Shown in pieces: positions 11,916-23,843 of a DNA stretch of 64,000 bases (positions are counted from its first letter, which is position 1; each line of letters opens with the position of its first letter). A program made the translations under genes and the position numbers. The notes beneath the pieces are model-generated. The model was not told the origin of the DNA and did not search any database. It worked only from the letters and a program-made list of their open reading frames with translations. Origin of the DNA: Mytilisepta virgata (lineage: Eukaryota > Mollusca > Bivalvia > Mytilida > Mytilidae); the NCBI GenBank assembly GCA_028015205.1, contig CM051521.1, forward strand, positions 100,478,513 through 100,542,512, given 5' to 3'.

Positions 11916-12533
11916 TGTCGTGTTTTCCAACAGACAATTGACATTCTTATGGGTACTAATTGTGCGCCACTACTGGCCGACTTGTTCCTTTACTTATATG
12001 AAGCAGACTTCCTTGACGGGCTTCTTAAGGAAAAACAGAAGAAATTGGCCCATACCTTTAATTTCAGCTTCCGCTACATAGATGATGTCTTATCACTCAA
12101 CAATTCACGTTTTGGGAATTTCTTACATCTCATCTAGCTCCAAATTAAGGATACAACAGACACTGCCAAGTCTGCATCTTATCTTGACCTTCACCTCGAA
12201 ATTGACACCAGAGGAAGGTTGAATACAAAACTTTACGACAAACGGGATGACTTTGACTTCCCAATCGTCAACTTCCCATTTTTGAGCGGCAATATTCCAG
12301 AAGCGCCGGCGTATGGAGTATATAATTCACAACTCATACGTTATTCCAGAGCTTGTGACATATACATTGACTTCCTGGACAGAGCCCGGCTTCTGACAGA
12401 AAAGTTGCTCAGACAGGGGTACGTCGCTCCTAAGCTGAAGTCATCCTTATTAAAGTTTTATGGGCGTCATCATGACTTGGTTGACAGGTATGAAAAAACC
12501 GTTTCCCAAATGAAAATGGACCTGTTCCATTGA
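11916..12533 (+). pseudogene. Reverse transcriptase fragment of a retroelement (GTNCAPLLADLF type)
   Basis: One reading frame from about 11916 to the stop at 12531-12533, interrupted only by an in-frame TAG at 12135-12137. It contains RVFQQT, MGTNCAPLLADLFLY (RT fingers/palm motif), RYIDDVL with the catalytic YxDD motif, SASYLDLHLEID, then KLYDKRDDFDFPIVNFPFL and YGVYNSQLIRYSRAC. The N-terminal half of the RT is missing, and a few codons seem deleted at the premature stop, so this is a dead, 5'-truncated copy. The YIDD core and the APLLADLF motif suggest a Penelope-like or related non-LTR RT; the family assignment is tentative. Confidence 0.8.
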
Positions 12534-12787
12534 TATTATCCCTTCCTCATATCGGATTTTACATGGACAGCATGGCGGGTGTCCTGCAGTAAGCAGAGAC
12601 TGCTTACTCTTCCGGAGCACCTGAGTCTACCCCCGGTTTTTTGGTGGGGTCCATGTTGTTCATATGTTTTTAGTTTTTGATTGTAGTGCATGTATTGTTT
12701 TGGTCTTGTCATCATTGTTCTCCGGAGTTTGTCAGTTGTTACGATTTTTCTCTCCTTCGAATATCCCTTTGGTATTTCTTGACTTTA
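12534..12787 (+). repeat. 3' untranslated end of the RT element
   Basis: Follows the RT stop codon and is shared, inverted, with 6168-6350. Both copies end at or near TTTCTTGACTTTAC, which defines the 3' terminus of this family. A related but diverged end follows the fragment at 15232. Confidence 0.65.
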
Positions 12788-14027
12788 CTGTTAACGACAC
12801 ACCTTTTATTTATACAGGGGAAACAAATCCAGGGACTAGTGAGAACAGTAACACAAAGAACGAAATTATAACCAAAATAAATATATAGCAAACTAATGAA
12901 AAATGAAATACGGTAACACAATACTAAAATATCTTGCAAAGGGAATCCCATAAAACCTCCAGTCGAATCAAATTTGCTTCGGATATATAAAGTCGCCTCT
13001 TTTTCGAAGCTTGATTTCGTTTCTTTCAATGTCTGGTATCTATTTTTATTGTCAGACTTTAGTCGCACTAAGACAAGTTGATTTTTGAAACATTTGGTAC
13101 ATTTAAATTTATTGGCTTGTATTTGTCATGTACACATTTGTTAATAAACATTTAATAAGATAAAAAATGTCACTTATCACCTGTTTTCCTGATTTGAATT
13201 ATTTTAATATTTTTACCAGAGATGGAGAATTATGCAACTGTTTTTCAAAGCATGAAAAAGTAACTTGAACTATTTTACATTCACATTCTTCTATATCATT
13301 TTTTTTCTCTCAGGAAAACATATACTTTTTTTCTGAGTAAAGTAAGGTATACTCTTTCACAGTCCAAACTGGAAATTAATTTTAGCTTTTAAGACAAATA
13401 AATGACCCATTTAACGTACTTTCAACACATCTACGAAAAGTAAGAAATAACGTATATAATTAAAAATACTGAACAATAAAAAAAAATGCATGAGACGTTC
13501 AGGGTATGTGACAAAATAAGAACCTCTATCATCTTTTGATTGATCCGAAAACTCGGATCTTTAAGCGAATTTCGAAAATCTTTTTGTAACTTTTAACATG
13601 ATAAAGAACGATGCCATGTACAACAATGTAACTCCAAAACTGACTAGAACAAACAATAAATGAGAAACGGTCAAATTAGCAATTTCGGTCTGAAATTGGT
13701 CTCATTGACCTAATTTCAAAATTCAATAGTTTGTTACACAAACATACTAAGGAACAAAATTATATATAAATAAATTTGCGGAAGAAATGAATGAATTCTC
13801 AGAACGTACTAAATTCGCAATTTCGGCAAGTTCAGGTGCGAAAATTTGCCCTATGAGTAAAATTAAAAATGCAAAATTTACACAATTTAGGAACAATATC
13901 ATATAGAAACTAATTTACTGGACCAGAAAAAAAAAGAAGGGCAGTTCTGGAATAAAGTTACAGATATACAGTTTGAAAATATCCCTGAGATGAATACGCA
14001 AACCAGAATCGATGTAAAAATATTATA
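12788..14027. other. AT-rich intergenic sequence, nothing recognised
   Basis: No exon-like open stretch with good splice sites and no defined repeat. A few short dyads occur near 13690-13730 (TGAAATTGGTC facing GACCTAATTTCA). Confidence 0.4.
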
Positions 14028-14519
14028 TTAGTACTATCAATTTGTTATAAATGATATAACGGATACAAGGTACGTAACCACAACTATGTGTTACCTAAGA
14101 TGATTTCGATACCAGGCAAAACAACATATAGCTTCAGAGGATATTGACTTTAGTTCGTAAATAAGTACAGTTTTCATAATACTATTCTTCATATCTGCTT
14201 TGATTTTCAACTCTGGGGTTTTTCCTGAAATAACAGATTTTCAATTGAAAAGAACTAAGTCTCCTCAGTACTCAATAATTGCTTATGATAAATATGGTCT
14301 TGGAAAATATCTTTAATACTACACAGACGCATGTAAGTCTTCTGCCTATTTAGAACACCTCGACTACCGAGATGATTTTTTTGTTAATGCACTTTATTGA
14401 GTTTCAATTAATAATCATCACTGCATGTTCTTTTTAATAATGTTAATATTATTTTCGTGTTAAAATGATAATCTATGCCAGAAGTCATCAGATAATGGTA
14501 AGTTTTTAAAAAAAAAAAA
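14028..14519 (+). repeat. A-tailed dispersed repeat, copy 1
   Basis: About 480 bp starting TTTGTTATAAATGATATAAC and ending GGTAAGTTTTT followed by a run of 12 A. A copy roughly 90% identical by eye lies inverted at 23362-23843, also ending in an A-run. The A-tail suggests retroposition; I see no tRNA-like promoter boxes and no protein. Confidence 0.7.
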
Positions 14520-15231
14520 CCTGATATATCAGCAACTATAAGCAGGTGGTCGTTTGATAATAAACCGTAAAATAAATAAAAAGGAATTAGATAGGTAATT
14601 TCTTTTAAAGCTACCATAGATTTCAGTCGGCACCTATAACTACTTAACAATATATATTCTTTGATATCAACGAAGTAGCGCTAGATGCGATATAAATGTG
14701 ACACGAGGTTATTTCCATATAATATTACAGAGTGTGAATTCTATGAACCTCTAGGACGGAATATTGCACTTAGAGAATATATATACAGAACCCGGTTTAT
14801 GGACATAATTTTGAATAGAATACCTTCTCTAATAACGGAACCCACCCATAATTAGAAATACAAAATTGCAAGAAAGAAATATTTTATTCATTTTTAAAAG
14901 AGTTCAGAGATATGCCAGATGTTGAGAATGTAAGTTTAACAAGAATAGATAATTTCAAATGATGTTAAACAAGAGTAGATGAATTTGAATGTCTCGGATC
15001 GAAGAAAAATGTTCTTCAGTTCATTTATTAACTTCCTATTCAACATTTAGGATAATCTAATTGTTCAAGAGCTAACAAAATACAAAATGCCAAGAGCTAT
15101 TTGACAGAAGACAAGGGCACTACAAAGTTTCCGGTGGATATACAATATAGAAATGTATTCATACATAAAACAGGTTCATTGCATGAGCTCTGAAAATACA
15201 TAACATTTACCATATCATATGTGTATACGTA

Positions 15232-15575
15232 AATTTTAAGATCGTCTTTACGACTTGATTGACCGGTACAAAGTTTCCGCCTCTCAAATGAGAATAGATA
15301 TCTTTAGTTAGATTTCATCTCTTACTGCAATTGACATTTAACTGGACTTAACATTCTATCGGATTTTCATTAATTGCAACGTGACAGGTGCCGTTTAAGG
15401 AGCAGGACATGCTTTCTCCTATGGAGCACCTGATTTCACTTATATTTTTTGTCCTGTGTTGTTCCGATTCTCTTTGGTTTTTTACTCCTTTCATTGTGCC
15501 TTTGTAGTATTTGTTTGTTATGCCAATGTTCGTCTTGTCTTTGGATTTTGTGCAATATTCCAACTATCTTAATGA
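15232..15575 (+). pseudogene. Second RT-element fragment: C-terminal codons and 3' UTR
   Basis: 15240-15310 reads RLYDLIDRYKVSASQMRIDI and then a stop, aligning with RHHDLVDRYEKTVSQMKMDL at the C-terminus of the 12-kb RT fragment. The following sequence contains 'GGTGCCGTTTAAGGAGCAGGACATGCTTTCTCC..GGAGCACCTGA', parallel to the 12-kb 3' UTR. It is a more diverged, strongly 5'-truncated family member. Confidence 0.65.
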
Positions 15576-15930
15576 TTTGGTTTTATTTTTTCGGATATTG
15601 GGTATCGTAAAGCTTTAGTGGTTGTCCTTTGTCAAATCATCTTTTTGTGATATGGAATACTCTATTTATTTCGGATTTGTAACTGGCTACCTCTAGTTTT
15701 GTTTCCAGGGTCATACAGTGTACGCCCCTAGATGTAATCAGTCATCACCAGTTTGAAATCTTATTGGATGTTGTTACCTTGAGACTTAGCCCAATTACCT
15801 TGTATCAAACAAAATGTTCAAGGATTATTGAAAATTTTCTCAAAGAGTTTTATCTTTAAAATATAACATATAATTTTGTATGTATAAAACCCTGATCATT
15901 TTTTTTTGAATGCACATAATTACACTTCTA

Positions 15931-16069
15931 TATGACGCGGTATGTGCGTCATAAATATTTATTTATGCATAGGCATAAATATTTATGCCTAAGCATAAAT
16001 CCATTTAAGGCTATGCATAAATGATTTATGCTTAGGCACAAATATTTATGACGCACATACCGCGTCATA
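15931..16069. mobile_element. 139-bp foldback MITE with perfect 30-bp inverted ends
   Basis: TATGACGCGGTATGTGCGTC at 15931 is matched exactly, as reverse complement, at the right end; the perfect arm is 30 bp. The interior is itself made of CATAAATATTTATG-type palindromes, so the whole unit can fold into a long hairpin. TA at both edges fits a Tc1/mariner-type target, but it could be part of the palindrome. Confidence 0.75.
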
Positions 16070-16907
16070 CTTGTAAGCAGAAGCAAAAAAAAAGTAATAC
16101 GACGTTTTATATTCGTACGACTACAATGGAGACTGGTTCCATGAGTCAATAGAACAAAGACATTGACACCCGGAAATCAGATCCCACTTACGACTAATCG
16201 TAGTTGTATGAATCAGAATGTTTATGAAACGGGACCCAAGCTGAATATAAATAATTATTTGAAGTCTATGAATAGAGTATCCGTGGGGGTAGTATAAATG
16301 AGAAATTAACCATGCTATAATGAAATAATACAAAAATGTTCTACTTTGCTATTGTTTTTTCTAAATTTTTATTCACATTTTCCCAATTAATCACGACTTA
16401 TTCAACTACACAATTTGAACTTATCCCCGAAATCACAATATTGCCACCCCATCTGAAAATATTTCTTTTTACAAATGTAATTGAAACTAGTGTCCTGTGG
16501 AAATATCGCTATTTTTTATAATCTAATTATGTCCTCTGAAATTGTTTTTTTTTTTAAATTCTGATGTCCTCTGAATATGTCTGATGATATCGAGTAGCTA
16601 GAAAATTCAGTATATCCAACGATTCACCCTCTTATATACTAATGTTCTCTTGACTAAATTATCAAAATATAACCCACGTGATATAACCATCACTAGATAT
16701 ACTAGATAAGTCGATTGTATTTTGCTTTATCTCCCTTTTATGCTCCTGCTACTAATCCCAACAAACATCCATGCTACCAAATATCAATTTGTTATTTCTG
16801 TTTGTGCAAAGTTTTGATTTTGTTGTAGACCATGTTTGTTTCGCGTCATCTTTTACCAAATCACCTAACCTTCTTTGTATACCAAGTTTCATTGTATGCA
16901 GCCAGCA
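16070..16907. other. AT-rich intergenic sequence, nothing recognised
   Basis: Only short spurious open frames. No exon, repeat pair or RNA gene could be supported. Confidence 0.35.
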
Positions 16908-16960
16908 TATAAATTAAAACAAAAAACTAAGTATGTTGAGAAACAGCTCATGCGATAATA

Positions 16961-17360
16961 GATAACAAGAAAAATAAATGGAAATGGTGAGCTGTCAAAA
17001 GGGGCGTAAGACGACTAAAATGTATGAAATACACAAGTCGAACAAAACCAAATACAAAATCGCAAAAAACAACAACAAAATAAAAAGTAAAAAGTAAAAA
17101 ATACTCAACGTTTCGACCAGTATGGTCTTGATCACGAGTGTGTAAAAAATAAAAATAAAAATAAATAGGTGTTGACTCTTTGAAACCCAGAGCAAGACTG
17201 AGTCCGTACATAAAATGTAAACAAAAACAAAAAAATATTTGACGTGGGTGTCTTCAGTAAACGTACTTGATAGAAAATACATAAATGGCAAGGTAGATAG
17301 TAAAAGTATATAGTAAAAATAAGTAAAATAATATATTGGATGTTGTGATGTATAGAATCA
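16961..17360 (-). repeat. Terminal region of Penelope-like copy A
   Basis: Reverse complement of 25197-25600, with a few substitutions. It is separated from the rest of copy A by the 3.4-kb insertion. It contains the hammerhead-like motif at 17102-17140. Confidence 0.75.
17102..17140 (-). ncRNA. Hammerhead-ribozyme-like motif, copy A
   Basis: On the minus strand: GTGATCA, a 5-bp stem GACCA/TGGTC with loop TAC, then GAAAC and GTTGAGTA. This copies the order of a type I hammerhead core (CTGANGA, stem II, GAAA, short stem III, cleavage triplet). Two core positions differ from consensus and no stem I is evident, so activity is doubtful. Confidence 0.25.
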
Positions 17361-17658
17361 AAGTACTGAAGTACTGAACATCAGAGGACCTCAAGTTATG
17401 TTGGATTATTGATAAATGACAGGTGTTTATATAGTACCTGCCAGACAGATGTTCACCTTACAATATTGTACACATAATATAATTTGCTATCATATCTGAG
17501 ATACTGTCTCATAGTAAGAAACTTATCTTTGTGAATTATCCATGAAATGTTGACGTGGTCAAATGAGAACTGCTAGATTGGCATTATGACCGTATAGTTG
17601 CACACTTGCAAACATCTTTAGCTTATTATTTATGACAGAGAATCAACATAGCAATTAA

Positions 17659-17934
17659 TATTAATAGTAAAAAATGAAAAAAAACTATAAATATATACAT
17701 TGGACTAACATATACATGATATATACATTATTCATAAAAATTAATCATTTATCAAACTTCAAAAAGTTCATCACATCGCATAGCATATACATGTATACAT
17801 GTAGTTGTACATAACTCTAAACTATATATAACAGTAAATAATTTGTGAATGTATCAGTGGTACTTGCTTGCATATTAGTTACTATGGGACACGTCTCTAG
17901 AATAGTGAAAGAATCACCATTCAATTTTGCGTTT
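17659..17934 (+). repeat. 276-bp direct repeat, left copy
   Basis: Starts TATTAATAGTAAAAAATGAA and ends CAATTTTGCGTTT. It appears identical to 19634-19909 by eye, 1,975 bp apart in the same orientation. It does not start TG or end CA, so it is not a typical LTR. Confidence 0.85.
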
Positions 17935-19633
17935 TTGTGACTAGTCACTGAATTATGAGAAAGAGGTCAAGACAATCATATTAAAACAGATAAATTGTAA
18001 TATTTGGGTGAAAGATACCACATGAACAGTAAACTCATATATCGATAATATTATGTCTAAAACTGAAAAAGACAAATAAGAGTACACTAGAAACAACATA
18101 GAAAACTAAAGCCTGAGCAACTTAACCCCACCAATAGTTGGGGTGATCTCAAGTGCTCTGGATGGGTAGTAGCAATGAGATGATTTTGCACCATACATAT
18201 AGATCACAACTACAATATGAATGCGTCGGTCCTTAGAGGCCTGTAAAACAGGGTTTGTAATTCTTTGGTGTATATCTTTTGATTTTCTGTTTGTACATTG
18301 ATGTGGCCATTAGTTTTCTGATTTATATTGTTTAATATTTGTCATTTCATGGCTATTTCTAACTGATTTTAGTATAGTTTTTTTCTGATTGTAAAGATGT
18401 TTTATGGTTAGCTTTATTTCTTTTTCATCATTTTGTTTCTGTGTCTGATTACCAATCATACCTCCCTTTTCGTTTCTTTTTTTTAATAATGACAACAGTT
18501 TGGTTTCAATTTTCATATATATATGTAACAATATAAAACAGTATATATATAATTTCATATTACATCAATATTGGTCATTGTTGGAATGTATTCATTTTTA
18601 ACAATGTACTGTAAAAGTGCTATTTTCTAACAGGTACTTAGTATTATGGTTATTGTTATATCACTTATTCAAAGGACACAGTTCATTTATAGCCCAAAAC
18701 GGTCTAAAATATAAATCTTACAATTAAACTCCAAATAGTTCACAATTTGGTTCGTAAATTGGTCGATTTCAAATGTATTAACGCTCAATAAATCAGTTCT
18801 TTCATAATAGTACATTACATTCTCCAAATTAGGCCCATTTTGTCCAAATATAATGATTTGATGCAATTTTCAGACATGAAAGCTTTAGAAAAATTTGGCC
18901 ACCATCTACAATCCAAAATGTTTTGTAACCAAAAGACTCAAAATTGTATGGCAGCCATGGTTTATAATTATGCCAAAACATATAAATTTCAGACAAAATT
19001 GACCAAAAATACATTTATAATGTATAATTATGGGGTCATAGCTTCAAGATATTTAATAGTAGGTGCCAAAATAGTATATTTTAGTCTTAATAGAATTATC
19101 ACAAGTATTTCTATTTGAAATTTGTAATCGCTTGACCAATTTAGGGCCATTCTAACCCTTCGTGAACCTCTCTTTTCCTATAATATGTAGTAAATTTCTA
19201 TTTGATATTCCTTAAAATATTCACATATACCAAAATACATTTTTTTATACTACATTTAACGAGAAATATTTTACATGATCCCATATATTTGATTTAATCC
19301 AGTTATATATATGCTAAACATACAGTTATAATGACTTTCAAATGTAGGACTATATTATATGAACAGAATTGAGCATTTTATTATTTATTTAGCATATCTG
19401 TTATGTTTTCAAATCATTTATCTGTATGCTGAGCTAGCATTTGTATAGTCTCTTAATATTCTAAAATGGATTAAAAGGATCACATGTGTTACAATCAAAC
19501 TTTGGATTGACCATTAGATAACTTTAAAAAATTTCATAACTGGTATATATAAACATTTGGATTTATTATTGTATTATCCATTGAATTCATGCTATTTCCA
19601 TTTAATACAGTTCAATAGACTATCTATACCTAT

Positions 19634-19909
19634 TATTAATAGTAAAAAATGAAAAAAAACTATAAATATATACATTGGACTAACATATACATGATATATA
19701 CATTATTCATAAAAATTAATCATTTATCAAACTTCAAAAAGTTCATCACATCGCATAGCATATACATGTATACATGTAGTTGTACATAACTCTAAACTAT
19801 ATATAACAGTAAATAATTTGTGAATGTATCAGTGGTACTTGCTTGCATATTAGTTACTATGGGACACGTCTCTAGAATAGTGAAAGAATCACCATTCAAT
19901 TTTGCGTTT
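19634..19909 (+). repeat. 276-bp direct repeat, right copy
   Basis: Partner of 17659-17934. The near-perfect identity in otherwise unconstrained AT-rich DNA implies recent duplication or ongoing homogenisation. The 1.7 kb between the copies has no convincing coding content. Confidence 0.85.
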
Positions 19910-20373
19910 GATTATTTTTTTTTTGTGGGAATGAGCACTTTAAAATAAATAGTGTTTTGTTTAACATTTGTCTGCGGCAAATAAGAGTTCGAAATATTAT
20001 TAAGATAGTAAAAATATTTCCACATATAAATGGAAATATAACTATAATGATAAGAGGGACACAATCCAAATTTTAAATTTATCTGTCTTTTTTTTGGTGA
20101 TAATAAACATTGTTTATATATTTAATAACATTCAGTTGAGCCATATTAATATTATAAAACGGAAATCACTTTCATGATGAACAGAGATTTACATACAGAC
20201 TTACAACGGTAACATTGACTGCCCCCATCGGCTTAGCAAAAAGGGCATTAACATTGTAATGACTAGTATAGATGCATTGGGAATGAGAACAGCATTATTC
20301 ATGCATTGACAATCTTGTCTACATATATATATATATCCAAACAGTAGTTCATAGCATACAGTTTTAGTTCAAA

Positions 20374-20473
<100 letters not shown>

Positions 20474-20911
20474 TCCGCAACAACAATTTTTCGGTACGTC
20501 ATTGATATTAAAGATTGTTTGATTAATATACTAATATTTCTAACGACAAAACATTTTCATATTATTAATTTGGATTTTAAAAAAAATCTGAGTATTCATT
20601 GAAAACATGAATTTAAAAGAAGCGATAAGGAATTTTATTTTGCACTATATAATGTCCGCGGGTCTATAATTTTTATAGGTCGGTTATCATTCCAAAACTA
20701 ATTTAAATATATGCATATATGCAAATAAGCGGGAAATTTAGGCGATGGCAATACACCCGAGGCCCTGACGGTCCTCTGATGTAAAAAGTACCATATATAA
20801 GATAACTGTACCGCAAAAAGTTAGTGTGCATACTAGGTAAATGAATAGAAATTAAGAATTTTTTACGTTGATTCCAGGGGGTCGGAGTGTCCCCAGGCTA
20901 AAAATTATTTT

Positions 20912-21318
20912 CTACTCAAGGCGTTGTCTGTATTGTCTTCCTCCGTTAACTGTCCTTAAAACTGTTACGCGGACGTGTGACGAGCTGTGACCAGGCAATC
21001 GAAAGTGATTGCCAACTGGACAATCAGTTCCATTCTTTATAGAACGCAAGTGTTCTGCAAAGCAGTCACCAAGGCGACGACATGTCTCTCCGATGTATAC
21101 CATATCACAATTCGTACAGACGATTGCGTAAACCAAATTATTATCGGTACAGATATACCCATTTTGAATTATGTATTTGTTGTCAGGGCCCAAGATCTCT
21201 TTAGTATCCATGGTGTGGGGGCATGTCACACATCTGGACCTTTTACATGGCCTGGTTCCCCAGTAGTCAGTTTTTTCTGAGGTAATGTTCGACTTGATCG
21301 AACTACTGACTAAGTGTT
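20912..21318 (-). pseudogene. Penelope-like copy A: zinc-finger linker and GIY-YIG endonuclease
   Basis: Reads the linker CKRSRCVTCPHTMDTKEI (a Cys-rich finger usual just before the nuclease in these elements) and then LVYAIVCTNCDMVYIGETCR, the GIY-YIG core in the variant form VYAIV...VYIG with its conserved arginine, followed by FAEHLRSIKN and VGNHFRLPGHSS. It ends in a stop after RQYRQRLE. The nuclease nicks target DNA to prime reverse transcription. This domain is intact here but truncated in copy B. The frame is -1 relative to the upstream RT; the join is at 21316-21322. Confidence 0.8.
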
Positions 21319-21461
21319 TTTTTTTTTACTTTTCCCCTTACGGTAAGCAGTGATGGGAACAGCCTCAAAAATTTCGCACACCAACGGATCTTTCATCACT
21401 ATGTTGTTAAAATTGTTCATTAGGATGTTACGGGTGGCGACATTATGGGGATGATATGTAA
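21310..21461 (-). pseudogene. Penelope-like copy A: C-terminal tail of RT, split from its body by an insertion
   Basis: Continues the RT after the 1,129-bp insertion, reading YHPHNVATRNILMNNFNNIV and ending in a TAG just past an 11-A run (21317-21327). The same codons are contiguous with the RT in copy B, which fixes the insertion point. Confidence 0.75.
21316..21322 (-). promoter_or_regulatory. Candidate -1 frameshift slippery site (A AAA AAC), copy A
   Basis: In the RT frame the codons are AAA AAA AAA AAC ACT TAG, so A AAA AAC is a classical X-XXY-YYZ heptamer. The GIY-YIG frame is exactly the -1 frame. The downstream dyad AGTCAGT/ACTGACT, with an inner TTCGA/TCGAA hairpin, is preserved as in copy B. 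Confidence 0.5.
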
Positions 21462-22590
21462 TTGTAAGCGCTGATTTGTTCCGGGCATATAAAGTTCCGG
21501 TCGGAAAAAAGTAACTAGCCTAAAAGTTCCTCCGGAACTTTTCAACTAGTTAGTTTATTCCAGACATAGTTGAAAAGTTCCAGGGACACGGAATTTATAA
21601 ACTAGTCATAAAGTTCTGGAGAAAGGTAAAGTTTTATAACTAATGCGTATATGTGCATATCAACATGAATCATGTTAAATAAAAATAATATAATTAATTG
21701 ATACTTATGGTTTAAATTCTACTGAAATAAGAATTTTCATTAATTGATGGAAATTTTGGATAATTTGAGGGTTAAGAATTTTATAACTAGTCCAGAAGTT
21801 CCAGTAGTTTTCAACTAGTCCAAAAAGTTCCAGTAATTTTCAACTAGTCAAAAAGTTCCTGTCATTTTTAACTAGCCCAAAATTTCCAATTATTTTAACT
21901 GGTAAAACATTAAGGCATTTTTTAAATACTTTAAAGTTCCAGAATTTTTCAACAACTTAAGAGTTATTTTTACACATATACTTAACAAACTAACTTATTA
22001 TCAGAGTGAGTGGAATCATAGTTTTAATACGGTATACCTGTAATTTTTGTACTTTGATGAAGGAATATATTTACTAAAATTATAATTGAATAGGAAATTA
22101 AGAATGATAGATGATTCGAAATTAAGAAACTATAAAAAAAAATTATATCAGAAAAGTACATCTAAATGAAAAGAATATATAATTTTTTGTATTGGTATTT
22201 TTCTTTTTCATAATTTATAGATTTGTAATTTTTAGAAATTATATTAAAAAAATTACCATTCCATTTCAATAACTCAACTGATAAATTTCCCCAAAATAAC
22301 TCATGTGTAACTGGAATGTCTTTTTGAATGGTTTTAACTTGGCAGGTGAGTACAATTTGGTGAGTAGATTTTAGCAAAACTATATAAATAATCAGTTTAA
22401 GAATGCTCCTATAAAAAGTTTTTTGCATCTACACTGAACATCTGGAACAAGTTGGCTAGTTGAAAAGTTCCGACCTGCTGGAACTTTTCAACTGGCCATG
22501 GAACAAACTAACTAGTCCAAAAGTTCCGGAGGAACAAAGTAGCTAGTCAAAATGTTCCACCGTAACTGGCGGAACAAACTGGCTGTTACA
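21462..22590. mobile_element. 1,129-bp element with AACTAGTC.AAAAGTTCC motif array, inside Penelope RT
   Basis: Precisely interrupts copy A relative to copy B (GGTCCTTA/CATATCATCC). TTA is duplicated at the edges. Ends TGTAACAGCC and TTGTAAGCGC (both read inward) are weak inverted repeats. Both ends are packed with direct and inverted AACTAGTC-AAAAGTTCC motifs, and 21780-21905 carries about 30-bp tandem units of the same motif. No convincing protein. The trinucleotide target could suggest a PIF/Harbinger-like mover, but the ends do not match that family clearly. Confidence 0.7.
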
Positions 22591-22593
22591 TAA

Positions 22594-23361
22594 GGACCAG
22601 TGGAACACGTTTGTTGTTAGATTTCCGACCAGACTTTAAGGCGTTGGGTCTGGTCACATTGGAAACAGATTCAAATGCCCGGTCAATGACCGTTTGGGGA
22701 TAACCTCTCCTTCGGAAGAAGGTGGACATCTTGTCACACTGCTGTCTGAAATCCTCTTCATTGCTGCAGATGCGTCTAAGTCTAAGAAACTGAGATTTAG
22801 GAATGGCATCTTTGCAAGACTTAGGATGACAAGAGGAATAGGTCAGGTAGCAGTGTGCGTCGGTAGGTTTATAAAAGACCGAAGTTTCGATGCTGTTGTC
22901 AACCAATTTACATTTCAAGTCAAGGAACGAAAATTCCGTTTCACTAACAGAAAATGTGTATTTAATTGATGGATGGTAAGACGAAACGAAATTGATGAAA
23001 GACTGGAGTTCCTCGTCGGAGTCATCAGACACTCCGAAGACATCATCTATATACCTTTTAAATAGACGAGGAATGGGTCCATTACATTCCGTAAACATCT
23101 TTTCCTCCAGATAGCCAACAAACAGACAAGCAAAACTCCGTCCCATTTTTGTACCCATTGCCACCCCTCCCGTCTGTGAGAAGTAATCTCCATTGAATTG
23201 GAATGTGTTGAGTTTGAGTACCAATTCAGTCAGCCTCAGAATTATATCAGTATTTGCATATGGATTGGGTCTCTTGTCCAAAAAGTGTTTAACAGCAATA
23301 ATGGCATCGTTATTAGGGATGCTGGTGTATAAAGCTGTTATATCCATGGTGAAAATGTTTT
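22594..23361 (-). pseudogene. Penelope-like copy A: reverse transcriptase body
   Basis: Open for 253 codons from MDITALYTSIPNND (motif A with catalytic Asp) through GGVAMGTKMGRSFACLFVGY (motif B region) and RYIDDVFGV (motif C, the YIDD catalytic pair) to RRICSNEEDF and RAFESVSNVTRP. It stops where the nested element inserted. The N-terminal RT region is absent; the copy begins at TTCACCATGG beside the A-tailed repeat. Motif A is intact here but frameshifted in copy B. Penelope-like RTs copy element RNA at nicked chromosomal DNA. Confidence 0.85.
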
Positions 23362-23843
23362 TTTTTTAAACTTACCATTATCTGATGATTATTGGCATAG
23401 ATTATCAATTTTAACACGAGAATAATATTAATATTATTAAAAAGAAGATACAGTGATGATAATGAATTTCAACTCAAAAATGGTAAGTGCATCAACAAAA
23501 AATAATCTCGGTAGTCAAAGTGTTCTAAATAGGCAGAAGACTAACATGCGTCTGTGTAGTATTAAAGGTATTTTCAAAGACCATCTTTATAATAAGCAAT
23601 TATTGAGTACTGAGGAAACAGTACTTTTCAAAGAAATTGAAAATCTGTTATTTCAGGGGAAAACTCAGAGTTGAAAATCCAAGCGGATATGAAGAATAGT
23701 ATTATGAAAACTGTACTTATTTACGAACTAAAGTCAATATCCTCTGAAGCTAAATGTTGTTTTGCCTGGTATCGAAATCATCTTATATAACACATAGTTG
23801 TGGTTACGTACCTTGTATCCGTTATATCATTTATAACAAATGT
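23362..23843 (-). repeat. A-tailed dispersed repeat, copy 2, at the head-to-head junction
   Basis: Inverted relative to 14028-14519 and ending in an A-run next to copy A. It fills exactly the space between the two Penelope copies, so it either inserted at the dimer junction or was captured during dimer formation. Confidence 0.7.

Noticed and set aside
17659..19909. LTR retrotransposon with 276-bp LTRs
   Set aside because: The repeats lack TG...CA ends, there is no primer-binding site or polypurine tract that I can see, and the 1.7-kb interior has no gag/pol.
22162..22428. 88-codon ORF as transposase of the 1,129-bp element
   Set aside because: AT-driven, lysine/isoleucine-rich frame without catalytic or DNA-binding motifs; the element looks non-autonomous.
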